Positions 17,850-25,689 of a stretch of 64,000 nucleotides of DNA are shown here, piece after piece. Each line of letters starts with the position of its first letter. Positions within the stretch are counted from its first letter, which is position 1. The notes below the pieces were generated by a model. The model searched no databases and was not told where the DNA came from. It worked only from the letters and a program-made list of their open reading frames with translations. The position numbers and the translations under genes were made by a program. This stretch comes from Streptomyces djakartensis (GTDB taxonomy: Bacteria > Actinomycetota > Actinomycetes > Streptomycetales > Streptomycetaceae), in the NCBI RefSeq assembly GCF_014651075.1, contig NZ_BMWE01000008.1, forward strand, positions 124,001-188,000, given 5' to 3'.

Positions 17850-17873
17850 AAAAGGTCCAGGTGCGGGAAATAC

Positions 17874-17930
17874 CGGGGACCCAGTCCCCGTTTAGCCAAG
17901 TGTCCGAGCGAAACGGGGAGCCTCTCCCCG
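17874..17930. promoter_or_regulatory. Twin 17-bp operators upstream of tetR
   Basis: Two near-identical palindromes, CGGGGAC-CCA-GTCCCCG (17874-17890) and CGGGGAG-CCT-CTCCCCG (17914-17930), lie 40 bases apart centre to centre, on the same face of the helix. Size and symmetry fit TetR-family operators; autoregulation of the next gene is the simplest reading. Confidence 0.65.
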
Positions 17931-17966
17931 GATCGCGTACCGCAGGCCTCACATCAGGAGTACGCC

Positions 17967-18611
17967 GTGCAGACCGCCACCCCCGTCGAGCGCAAGGCGC
18001 CCCGGCCCCGCGCCGACGCCCTGCGCAACCGGGAGCGGATCGTCACCGCCGCCCGGGAGATGTTCGTCGAGGACGGCCCCGAGGTGCCGCTCGACGAGAT
18101 CGCCCGCCGGGCCGGCGTCGGCAACGCCACGGTGTACCGCAACTTCCCGGACCGCGACGCACTGGTCCGCGAGGTCGTCTGCTCCGTCATGGACCGTACG
18201 GCTCAGGCGGCCGAGCTGGCGCTCGCCGAGACGGGTGACGCGTTCGAGGCGCTGGAGCGCTTCGTGCACGCCGCCGCCGACGAGCGGATCAGCGCGCTGT
18301 GCCCGATGGTCTCCAGCACGTTCGACAAGCACCACCCGGACCTGGAGGCCGCGCGCGAACGGGTCGAGCGGCAGGTCGCGGAAGTCATGGACCGGGCCAG
18401 GACGGCCGGGCAGCTCCGCTCCGACGTGGACGTCGGGGACGTCATGATCGCCGTGGCCCAGCTCAGCAGGCCCCCGGCCGGTACGGACTGCTTCCGTGCC
18501 GACCGCTTCGTCCACCGCCATCTTCAGCTGTTCCTGGACGGGCTGCGGGCTCCGGCTCGTTCCGTCCTGCCGGGCACGGCCGTGACCCTGGAGGATCTCC
18601 GCCCGTCCTGA
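17967..18611 (+). CDS. TetR-family transcriptional regulator
   Basis: The product is 214 residues. GTG 17967 follows a CAGGAG ribosome binding site by six bases. The N-terminal helix-turn-helix is clear (RERIVTAAREMFVEDG, then VPLDEIARRAGVGNATVYRNF). The C-terminal ligand domain contains ALERFVHAAADERISALCP. It precedes an MFS pump gene by 174 bases on the same strand and lies behind two matched palindromes, so it probably represses itself and the pump in the absence of a drug-like ligand. Confidence 0.9.
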   Translation: MQTATPVERKAPRPRADALRNRERIVTAAREMFVEDGPEVPLDEIARRAGVGNATVYRNFPDRDALVREVVCSVMDRTAQAAELALAETGDAFEALERFVHAAADERISALCPMVSSTFDKHHPDLEAARERVERQVAEVMDRARTAGQLRSDVDVGDVMIAVAQLSRPPAGTDCFRADRFVHRHLQLFLDGLRAPARSVLPGTAVTLEDLRPS

Positions 18612-18785
18612 GCGACCAGTGCCGCTCGACCTGACAGTTCCGCCAGTCCAACCCGTCTGAACCACAAGCGACCGGCTCCGCGGCCGTCCGTCTGGACGAG
18701 CCGCGACGAGCCGTGATGCTTCGCCGCCCTTTTTCCAGTACGAGTCCCGATTTTTCCGTCACGAAGTCCCGAAGTGGGTACCCCC

Positions 18786-20321
18786 ATGTCTGAAACAGCC
18801 GTAAAGGCCCCCGGCGTCCCGGACGCCAACCGCTGGAAAGCGCTCGTCTTCATCGCGCTCGCCCAGCTGATGGTCGTCCTGGACGCCACCATCGTGAACA
18901 TCGCCCTGCCCTCCGCCCAGCAGGACCTGGGCATCTCCGACGGCAACCGGCAGTGGGTGGTCACGGCCTACGCCCTCGCCTTCGGCGGACTGCTCCTGTT
19001 CGGCGGCCGGATAGCCGACCTGTGGGGCCGTAAGAAGGCCTTCGTGGTCGGGCTCGGCGGTTTCGCCGCGGCCTCCGCGCTCGGCGGCGCGGCCACCAAC
19101 GAGGCGATGATGTTCGGCGCCCGCGCCCTCCAGGGCGCCTTCGGCGCCCTGCTCGCCCCGGCCGCCCTCTCCCTGCTGGCCGTGATGTTCACCGACGCCA
19201 AGGAGCGCGCCAAGGCCTTCGGCATCTACGGCGCGATCGCCGGTGGCGGGGGAGCCGTCGGTCTGATCCTGGGCGGCTTCCTCACCGAGTACCTGGACTG
19301 GCGCTGGACGTTCTTCGTCAACATCCCGTTCGCCGTCGTCGCCGCGGCCGGTGCGTACTTCGTCATCCGTGAGCCGGAGGGCGGCCGCAACCGCTCGCCG
19401 CTCGACATCCCCGGCGTGATCCTCTCCACCCTCGGCCTGGTCGCCCTCGTCTACGGCTTCACCCGCGCCGAGTCCGACGGCTGGGGCGACTCCGTGACCG
19501 TCGGCATGTTCGTCGCCTCGGCGGTGCTGCTGCTGGCCTTCGTGATCGTCGAGTCCAGGGTCAAGGCCCCGCTGCTGCCGCTGCGCGTGGTCACCGAGCG
19601 CAACCGCGGCGGTGTCTACCTCTCCCTCGGCCTCGCGATCATCGCGATGTTCGGCCTGTTCCTCTTCCTGACCTACTACCTGCAGATCGTGAAGGGTTAC
19701 TCGCCGGTCAAGACCGGGTTCGCCTTCCTGCCGATGATCGTCGGCATGATCACGGGCTCCACCCAGATCGGTACCCGCCTGATGACCCGGGTCGCCCCGC
19801 GCCTGCTGATGGGCCCCGGCTTCCTGGTTGCCGCGCTCGGCATGCTGCTGCTGACCCAGCTGGAGATCGGCTCCTCGTACGCCGCCCTGCTGCTGCCGGC
19901 GATGCTGCTGCTCGGCCTCGGCATGGGTACGGCGTTCATGCCGGCCATGTCGCTGGCCACCCTGGGCGTCGAACCGCGGGACGCCGGTGTCGCCTCCGCG
20001 ATGGTCAACACCTCGCAGCAGGTGGGCGGCGCGATCGGCACGGCCCTGCTGAACACCATCGCCGCCTCGGCGACCACGGCGTACGTCACCGACCACATCG
20101 CCGGTGCGACGAGCAGGTCCCAGCAGCAGCTGGTCCGGCTGGAGGCCATGGTGCAGGGCTACACGAGCGCCATCTGGTTCGCCGTCGGCATCCTCGTCGC
20201 CGCCGCCGGTATCGCCCTGACCTTCGTCAACGCCGGCCGGCCCGGCGGCACCACGGTGACCGGCTCCGGCTCGGACACGGACGTGGCGGACGAGGTGCAG
20301 GTCCCGGTCGTCGCCCACTGA
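18786..20321 (+). CDS. MFS drug exporter, DHA2 (EmrB/QacA) type
   Basis: The product is 511 residues from ATG 18786 (a GTG 12 bases earlier is in frame). DHA2 hallmarks: motif D1-like LDATIVNIALPSAQ in helix 1, motif A GGRIADLWGRKKAF, and motif C GGGGAVGLILGGFLTE in helix 5. Fourteen hydrophobic segments are expected, which separates it from 12-helix pumps. The preceding tetR suggests substrate-inducible efflux. The 174-base gap from tetR has no strong terminator, so co-transcription is possible. Confidence 0.92.
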   Translation: MSETAVKAPGVPDANRWKALVFIALAQLMVVLDATIVNIALPSAQQDLGISDGNRQWVVTAYALAFGGLLLFGGRIADLWGRKKAFVVGLGGFAAASALGGAATNEAMMFGARALQGAFGALLAPAALSLLAVMFTDAKERAKAFGIYGAIAGGGGAVGLILGGFLTEYLDWRWTFFVNIPFAVVAAAGAYFVIREPEGGRNRSPLDIPGVILSTLGLVALVYGFTRAESDGWGDSVTVGMFVASAVLLLAFVIVESRVKAPLLPLRVVTERNRGGVYLSLGLAIIAMFGLFLFLTYYLQIVKGYSPVKTGFAFLPMIVGMITGSTQIGTRLMTRVAPRLLMGPGFLVAALGMLLLTQLEIGSSYAALLLPAMLLLGLGMGTAFMPAMSLATLGVEPRDAGVASAMVNTSQQVGGAIGTALLNTIAASATTAYVTDHIAGATSRSQQQLVRLEAMVQGYTSAIWFAVGILVAAAGIALTFVNAGRPGGTTVTGSGSDTDVADEVQVPVVAH

Positions 20322-20352
20322 CGGCCGTAGCGGCACCACCCCTTCGGGCCAC

Positions 20353-20390
20353 CCGTGGGTACGAGGGAAGGGGACGCCCCGTACCCACGG
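20353..20390. terminator. Convergent terminator hairpin
   Basis: CCGTGGGTACG and CGTACCCACGG are perfect 11-bp arms between the converging MFS and marR genes. Confidence 0.65.
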
Positions 20391-20410
20391 CTTCCAGGAC
20401 CTGCCCCGGC

Positions 20411-20944
20411 TCATCGGAGCCAGGGCAGGTCCGCTCCCGCTTCGGTCGGCTGGAGTCCCTCGGCGATGATCCGCATGATCTCGCCGAGGGACTTCTGCTG
20501 CTGAGGGGTGAGCCGGTCGAAGACCGCCTGACGCACGGCCTCCACATGGCCCGGCGCGGTCTGCCGCAGCACCTCGTAGCCCTGGTCCGTCAGTACGGCG
20601 AACTGGCCCCGCTTGTCGTCGGGGCAGTCCTCGCGGCGCACCCAGCCGCTCTTCTCCAGGCGTGCGATGGCATGCGAGAGACGGGAGCGGGTGATCTTCG
20701 CGAGCATCGCGAGCTCGGTCATCCGCAGCCGTCGCCGCGGCGCCTCGGCGAGCTTGACCAGAAGGCCGTAGTAGACGTGCGGCATGCCCGCGTCACGCTG
20801 CAGCTGACGGTCGAGGTGGTCGTCGAGGAGGGTGGCGCCCTCCATGAAGGAGCGCCAGACGCGCTGCTCCTCGTCGGTGAGCCAGCGCGGTTCCTGGGCC
20901 TCCTCGGTGGGGCTCTGGGGCGGTGCGGATGAGGGTGCCTTCAT
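20411..20944 (-). CDS. MarR-family transcriptional regulator
   Basis: The product is 177 residues. The winged helix is visible: LRMTELAMLAKITRSRLSHAI for the recognition region and RREDCPDDKRGQFAVLT for the wing with its DxR-type turn. The start ATG 20944 gives a short disordered N-terminus (KAPSSAPPQSP). It is divergent from an extradiol dioxygenase gene with a 90-base shared control region, the usual layout for a MarR repressor that responds to a phenolic substrate. Confidence 0.9.
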   Translation of the reverse strand: MKAPSSAPPQSPTEEAQEPRWLTDEEQRVWRSFMEGATLLDDHLDRQLQRDAGMPHVYYGLLVKLAEAPRRRLRMTELAMLAKITRSRLSHAIARLEKSGWVRREDCPDDKRGQFAVLTDQGYEVLRQTAPGHVEAVRQAVFDRLTPQQQKSLGEIMRIIAEGLQPTEAGADLPWLR

Positions 20945-21034
20945 GCTGTCCACTCTACGCGGCTCCTCCTTGAACTTTAAACAAATGGCTCGTACAGTTT
21001 TGTTAGGGAACCATGTTTTGGAAGGAGCCGCAGC
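20945..21034. promoter_or_regulatory. Shared marR-dioxygenase control region
   Basis: The region is AT-rich against its surroundings. It contains TTGAACTTTAAACAAATGG followed by ACAGTTTTGTTAGG, giving TTTAAACAAA and TTTTGTTA as inverse partial arms, a plausible MarR site, then GGAAGGAG as the dioxygenase ribosome binding site. Confidence 0.5.
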
Positions 21035-21820
21035 ATGTCCGCCGCCACTCAGGAGCGCATGCCCGCTCTGTATCTCAGCCACGGCGCCCCACCGCTCGCG
21101 GACGACCCCGTCTGGCCCGGTGAACTGGCCGCCTGGTCGGCCGGCCTGCCGCGCCCCAGGGCGATCCTGATGATCTCCGCCCACTGGGAGGAGGCCCCGC
21201 TCGCCATCGGCGCCACCGAGACCGTGCCGCTCGTCTACGACTTCTGGGGCTTCCCGGAGCACTACTATCAGGTGACCTACGGCGCTCCGGGCGCACCGGA
21301 GCTCGCCGAGTCGGTGCGGAAGCTGCTGCGCGCCCCCGGGGTGCCCGTCCAGGACGTCCCCGACCGCGGCCTCGACCACGGTGCGTACGTCCCGCTGGTC
21401 GAGATGTACCCGGAGGCCGACATCCCGGTCCTCCAGGTCTCCATGCCGACGCTCGACCCGGTCCGGCTCATGGAGGTCGGCCGCAGGCTCGCGCCCCTGC
21501 GGGACGAGGGCGTGCTCATCGTCGGCTCCGGCTTCTTCACCCACAACCTGGCCGCGCTCCGGCAGGGCGGCGTCCCCGCCTGGTCGGCGGAGTTCGACGA
21601 CTGGGGCCGGCGGGCGCTGGAGGCGCGTGACGTGGATGCCCTGCTCGACTTCACCCGCAAGTCGCCGGCGGGACAGCTCGCCCACCCGCGCACCGAGCAC
21701 TTCGCCCCGCTGTTCGTGACCATGGGCGCGGCCGACGCTACCGGTGAGCTGGACGCGCAGAAGTCCGTGATCGACGGGTTCTGGATGGGGCTGGCGAAGC
21801 GGTCGGTGCAGTTCGGCTGA
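21035..21820 (+). CDS. LigB/DODA-type extradiol ring-cleavage dioxygenase
   Basis: The product is 261 residues. Class III extradiol dioxygenase residues are visible: LSHGAPP (first His ligand), ISAHWEE (second His), DHGAYVPLVEMYPEADIPV and GSGFFTHNL. The length fits the 4,5-DOPA dioxygenase/YgiD group, which cleaves catechols with non-haem iron or zinc. GGAAGGAG lies at good distance from ATG 21035. Physiological substrate unknown; the divergent MarR suggests aromatic induction. Confidence 0.9.
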   Translation: MSAATQERMPALYLSHGAPPLADDPVWPGELAAWSAGLPRPRAILMISAHWEEAPLAIGATETVPLVYDFWGFPEHYYQVTYGAPGAPELAESVRKLLRAPGVPVQDVPDRGLDHGAYVPLVEMYPEADIPVLQVSMPTLDPVRLMEVGRRLAPLRDEGVLIVGSGFFTHNLAALRQGGVPAWSAEFDDWGRRALEARDVDALLDFTRKSPAGQLAHPRTEHFAPLFVTMGAADATGELDAQKSVIDGFWMGLAKRSVQFG

Positions 21821-21863
21821 CCGCCCGCCCCTCACGGCGCCGGCCCCTCGGCGGCTGCGCGCC

Positions 21864-22385
21864 CTACGGCAGCGGCTTCTCGTACCAGGCCACGTCCCAG
21901 TAGCGGCCGAACTTGCGGCCGACCTCCCGGTAGGTGCCGACGTGCTGGAAGCCGAAACGTTCATGCAGCCGGACGGACGCCTCGTTCGGCAGCGCGACGC
22001 CCGCGTAGGCGCGGTGCAGGTCCTCACTCGACAGGGCCTCGAAGAGGGCCTTGCAGAGGAGTGTGCCGACGCCCCGTCGGCCGGCCCGCGGCGCGACGTA
22101 CACCGTGGTCTCCACGGAGGTCGCGTAGGCGGGCTTCGGGCGGAACGGGCTCGACGTGGCGTAGCCCAGAATCTCCTGTGACTCCGGGTCCGCGGCAACC
22201 ATCAGGCGGTACGGGCCGTCTTCAGGGTGGGAGAGAAGCCAGGGGCGGCGTGCCTCCGGAGTGAAGATTTCGGTGTCGAATGTGATCGCCGTCTCACGTA
22301 CATAGTGGTTGTAGAGGTCTGTGAGGGCTGTGAGGTCGCGTTCGACTCCCGGCCTGACCTGCACCTCTGTACGCTCCGTCGACAT
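21864..22385 (-). CDS. GNAT acetyltransferase, phosphinothricin-type
   Basis: The product is 173 residues from ATG 22385. It has the features of the PAT/bar subgroup: LTDLYNHYVRETAITFDTE near the N-terminus, the acetyl-CoA loop APRAGRRGVGTLL and LHERFGFQHVGTYREVGRKFGRYWDVAWYE split across the end. This family N-acetylates phosphinothricin, methionine sulfoximine or related amines. It is divergent from hrdD, and the stop lies 44 bases from the dioxygenase stop (convergent). Confidence 0.88.
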   Translation of the reverse strand: MSTERTEVQVRPGVERDLTALTDLYNHYVRETAITFDTEIFTPEARRPWLLSHPEDGPYRLMVAADPESQEILGYATSSPFRPKPAYATSVETTVYVAPRAGRRGVGTLLCKALFEALSSEDLHRAYAGVALPNEASVRLHERFGFQHVGTYREVGRKFGRYWDVAWYEKPLP

Positions 22386-22445
22386 GCCGCCTCCCTGTGT
22401 GGCCGGACAGGGTACTGCATGATCAGAAAAATTGACGGGTCGGTT

Positions 22446-22473
22446 GGGAATTCTGTCCTGATTCCAGTCGTTG
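22446..22473 (+). promoter_or_regulatory. Sigma-R type promoter of hrdD
   Basis: GGGAAT (22446-22451), an 18-base spacer and GTTG (22470-22473) match the sigma-R consensus GGGAAT-N18-GTT exactly. It lies 105 bases upstream of hrdD. In S. coelicolor hrdD is a known target of the thiol-stress factor sigma-R. Confidence 0.8.
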
Positions 22474-22577
22474 TTTCCATCGGATGCAGGGCACCCGAGG
22501 AGAGTCCCGGAGAGTCCCGAGACGGAGTCCAGCGTCCTAAGGACCACCCGCTGACCTCACCACGCAAGGGAGCACGC

Positions 22578-23576
22578 ATGGCAACCCGTGCCGTCGCCCG
22601 TCGCCAGTCCGCCAACGGCGAGACGGCCCACGCGGCAAGCAGTGTTCGCGCCCATGGCGGCGAGATCGCCGACCGCGACCTGGTCGGCATGTACCTCGAC
22701 GAGATCGCGCGCACACCACTGCTCGACGCGGCCAGGGAAGTGGAGCTGTCCCAGGTCATCGAGGCGGGTGTGTTCGCCAAGCAGGTCCTCGACGGGTACG
22801 AGGAGACCAAGGCGGACGCCACCCGCGAGGAGCTCGAGGCCCTCGTCGCCGACGCGGAGCGGGCCAAGGACATCTTCATCCGCTCCAACCTGCGCCTGGT
22901 CGTCGCCGTCGCCCGCCGCTACCCCCGCAGCGGCCTGCCGCTGCTGGACCTGATCCAGGAGGGCAACGCCGGCCTGGTGCGCGCGGTCGAGAAGTTCGAC
23001 TACCGCAAGGGCTTCAAGTTCTCCACGTACGCGACGTGGTGGATCCGCCAGGCCATCACCCGCTCCATAGCCGACCAGTCCCGCACGATCCGCCTGCCCG
23101 TCCACCTGGTGGAGGAGCTGGGCCGGATCCGCCGGGTGCAGCGCGAGTTCAACCGTGAGCACGGGCGGGACCCGGAGCCCACCGAGATCGCCGCCGAGCT
23201 CGGCTCGACGCCGGAGCGCGTCACCGACGTGCTCGACTGGGCCCGCGACCCGGTCTCGCTGAACATGTCGGTGGACGACGAGGGCGAGACCCAGTTCGGC
23301 GACCTCCTGGAGGACACCTCGGCGGTGTCGCCCGAGCAGTCGGTGCTGACGCTGCTGCGCAGCGAGGAGCTCGACGACCTGATCGGCCGCCTCGACCAGC
23401 GCACGGCGTCCATCATCAAGATGCGCTACGGCATCGAGGACGGCCGCGAGCGCACCCTGACCGAGGTCGGAAAGGAGCACGGCCTGACCCGCGAGCGCAT
23501 CCGGCAGATCGAGAAGCACGCGCTGCTGGAGCTGAAGAAGCTGGCGCGCAGCACCGGCTTCGACGCGGCGGCGTGA
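22578..23576 (+). CDS. hrdD: Principal-like RNA polymerase sigma factor HrdD
   Basis: The product is 332 residues from ATG 22578. Sigma-70 group 2 regions in order: 1.2 (DLVGMYLDEIARTPLLDAA), 2.1-2.4 (DIFIRSNLRLVVAVARRYP, LIQEGNAGLVRAVEKFDY, FSTYATWWIRQAITRSI), 3 (HLVEELGRIRRVQREF) and 4.2 (LTEVGKEHGLTRERIRQIE). It lacks the long 1.1 region of HrdB. The sequence matches my memory of S. coelicolor HrdD (SCO3202) closely. HrdD is dispensable and reads promoters similar to those of HrdB; expression is stress-linked through sigma-R. GAGGAGAGTCCC repeats lie in the leader. Confidence 0.95.
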   Translation: MATRAVARRQSANGETAHAASSVRAHGGEIADRDLVGMYLDEIARTPLLDAAREVELSQVIEAGVFAKQVLDGYEETKADATREELEALVADAERAKDIFIRSNLRLVVAVARRYPRSGLPLLDLIQEGNAGLVRAVEKFDYRKGFKFSTYATWWIRQAITRSIADQSRTIRLPVHLVEELGRIRRVQREFNREHGRDPEPTEIAAELGSTPERVTDVLDWARDPVSLNMSVDDEGETQFGDLLEDTSAVSPEQSVLTLLRSEELDDLIGRLDQRTASIIKMRYGIEDGRERTLTEVGKEHGLTRERIRQIEKHALLELKKLARSTGFDAAA

Positions 23577-23905
23577 CACCGCGTACGCCAGGTGGCGAAA
23601 GACCGCGCAAACATGGCGGTGTAACGCCGCTTAACGCGCAGGGCTCAGGGAACAAGACTTCCGGGTCCACCAGTTCGGGCCCGGGGCCGCACCCCCTCGG
23701 CCCCGCAGAGCCAAGTCCCGTCGCACTCCCCCCGGCGCCGGGACTCTCCCAGAGCCGGGCTTCGGCGCCACTCCCCCCGGGCGCCGGGGCCCGGCTGTTT
23801 CATGCCCGCGCTGATGGCGGTGTCGGTGGCGGGTCACCCCGTACCTGAACCACGGGGTGGCCCGCCAGATGGCAGATTGTGTCACATGGGCATACGCTGC
23901 CGGGC
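23577..23905. other. hrdD-tetR intergenic region with terminator
   Basis: No gene is seen in these 329 bases. A strong hairpin at 23828-23866 (GGCGGGTCACCCCGT against ACGGGGTGGCCCGCC) probably ends hrdD transcription. The tetR start follows 40 bases later, with a TTGTGTCAC motif between. Confidence 0.6.
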
Positions 23906-24613
23906 GTGAGCAGCACCACCCCGACCCCGCCTCAGCCCTCGCTGACCGAGCGACGCAAGGCCGAGACACGGATGGAGATCGCCCGGGCGGCGGCAGGCCT
24001 CTTCGTGCGGCACGGCCTGCGCGCCACCCGCGCGGAGGACATCGCCCAGGCCGCCGGCATCGCCCCGCGCACGTTCTACCGGTACTTCGCCACCAAGGAG
24101 GAGGCCGTCGCCCCGCTCTACGCGGTCGGCGCCCGGCGCTGGGTGGAGGCGGTGGGCGCGGCACCGGCCGGCATGAGCGTGCCCGAGGCCCTGGAGCAAG
24201 GGGCCCGCCACACCCTCACCCCGGGCACCGGGGTTCCGGTGTCCTCCTGGGAGTGGGTCCGCACGCTCCTGCGCCTCGCCGAGGCGAACCCCTCGCTGCG
24301 CCGGGTGTGGGCGGAGGTCTGCCAGACCTCGGAACGGATGCTCGGTGAGGTGCTCGCGGAACGGGTGACACGTGCCGGTGCGGCACGAGGTACGCCGGTG
24401 ACGGAGGGTGGCGACAACGTTGCCCACACTCCTCAGCCGCACGTCCCCCACCCCCCTCAGCCGCGTTTCGCCGCCGCCGTCGCGAGCGCCGCCGTACGTG
24501 CGGCCCTCGAGTGCTGGGCCGAGGGGGACGGGCCCGTGGAAGGCCCGGGAGGACCGGCGGAGCTGGCGTTGCGGAACCTCGCGGCGCTGCGGGACTTCCC
24601 GTGGGGGCCGTGA
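23906..24613 (+). CDS. TetR-family transcriptional regulator
   Basis: The product is 235 residues from GTG 23906 (nine in-frame codons upstream are unlikely to be coding). The helix-turn-helix is RMEIARAAAGLFVRHGLRAT then EDIAQAAGIAPRTFYRYF. An insertion rich in His/Pro/Thr (about 175-195, QPHVPHPPQPR) interrupts the ligand domain. It is convergent with the WYL gene. By position it would correspond to SCO3201, from memory a TetR regulator whose overexpression disturbs development; this link is unverified. Confidence 0.88.
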   Translation: MSSTTPTPPQPSLTERRKAETRMEIARAAAGLFVRHGLRATRAEDIAQAAGIAPRTFYRYFATKEEAVAPLYAVGARRWVEAVGAAPAGMSVPEALEQGARHTLTPGTGVPVSSWEWVRTLLRLAEANPSLRRVWAEVCQTSERMLGEVLAERVTRAGAARGTPVTEGGDNVAHTPQPHVPHPPQPRFAAAVASAAVRAALECWAEGDGPVEGPGGPAELALRNLAALRDFPWGP

Positions 24614-24655
24614 GCCGACGGGGGCGGGGCCTGCCGGTGCCGTGAGACGAACGGC

Positions 24656-25627
24656 TCACGCCCCACCGGCGGCCGCCCTGCTCAACCGCGCTCCCAACTC
24701 CCGGACGGCCGTCACCAGTTCCACCGGATGACGCACCGTGAAGTCGCACTCCAGCATCGCCAGCCGGAACGCCACCCACTGCACCGCGTCCCCCGCGGAG
24801 CCCCGCAGCCGGCAGCCGCCGTCGTCCAACGGCTCGGGTGTGCCGAGCCACTTGGGCAGCCGGGCGGCGACGAAGCCGGCCGGCGCGGCGAACGTGACCT
24901 CGAAGTCGTAGGAACGCTGGTGGCGTTGCATCGACTGCCGGAGGTAGTCCGCCGCGCTTCCCGTCGGCAGCTCGCGCGGCGCGAACCGCGCCCCCGTGGC
25001 GAACGGCTCGCTCACCCGGTCGACGCGGAACGTACGCCAGTCGTCCCGGTCGAGGTCGTACGCCACCAGGTACCAGCGGCGGCCCGTCGACACCAGCCGG
25101 TACGGCTCCGTCAGGCGCCGCGACTCGCTGCCGTCCGCTGCTCGGTAGGCGAACCGCAGCCGCTCGTGCCCGGCCACCGTCGAGGCCATGACGGTCAGCG
25201 TCTCGGGCGCGATGCTCGGCCCGTCGCCGCTGGTCAGCGGAGTGGTCGCGGCCTGGAGCGTGGTCACGCGGTGGCGCAGCCGGCCGGGCAGCACCTGCTC
25301 CAGCTTGGCCAGTGCCCGCACCGACGCCTCGTCCAGGCCCTCCACGGCGTGCCCCGCCCCGGCGCGCAGCCCGACCGCGATGGCCACCGCCTCCTCGTCG
25401 TCCAGCACGAGCGGAGGCATCGCCTTGCCCGCGACCAGCCGGTAGCCGCCGTCGGCACCCTTGGTCGCCTGCACCGGATAGCCCAGCTCGCGCAGCCGGT
25501 CTATGTCCCGCCGGACCGTGCGGCGGGAGACCCCCAGCCGGTCGGCGAGCTCGCCGCCGGGCCATTCGCGGGGCGTCTGGAGGAGGGAGAGGAGCGTCAG
25601 CAGCCGAGCCGGTGTGTCCGTCGTCAT
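24656..25627 (-). CDS. YafY-type HTH-WYL transcriptional regulator
   Basis: The product is 323 residues from ATG 25627. The N-terminal HTH_11 (GGELADRLGVSRRTVRRDID) is followed by the conserved KGADGGYRL turn and the WYL domain with RWYLVAYDLDRDDWRTFRVDR. WYL domains bind nucleic acid or small ligands and control stress, metabolism or defence genes. Here it is divergent from an MFS pump, with a 62-base gap, and is its likely regulator. Confidence 0.9.
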   Translation of the reverse strand: MTTDTPARLLTLLSLLQTPREWPGGELADRLGVSRRTVRRDIDRLRELGYPVQATKGADGGYRLVAGKAMPPLVLDDEEAVAIAVGLRAGAGHAVEGLDEASVRALAKLEQVLPGRLRHRVTTLQAATTPLTSGDGPSIAPETLTVMASTVAGHERLRFAYRAADGSESRRLTEPYRLVSTGRRWYLVAYDLDRDDWRTFRVDRVSEPFATGARFAPRELPTGSAADYLRQSMQRHQRSYDFEVTFAAPAGFVAARLPKWLGTPEPLDDGGCRLRGSAGDAVQWVAFRLAMLECDFTVRHPVELVTAVRELGARLSRAAAGGA

Positions 25628-25689
25628 ACGGGCGAGGATGCCGCACCAGTAGGACACGCCCTGACCTAGTGGGGGTCTAGTTTCGATCC

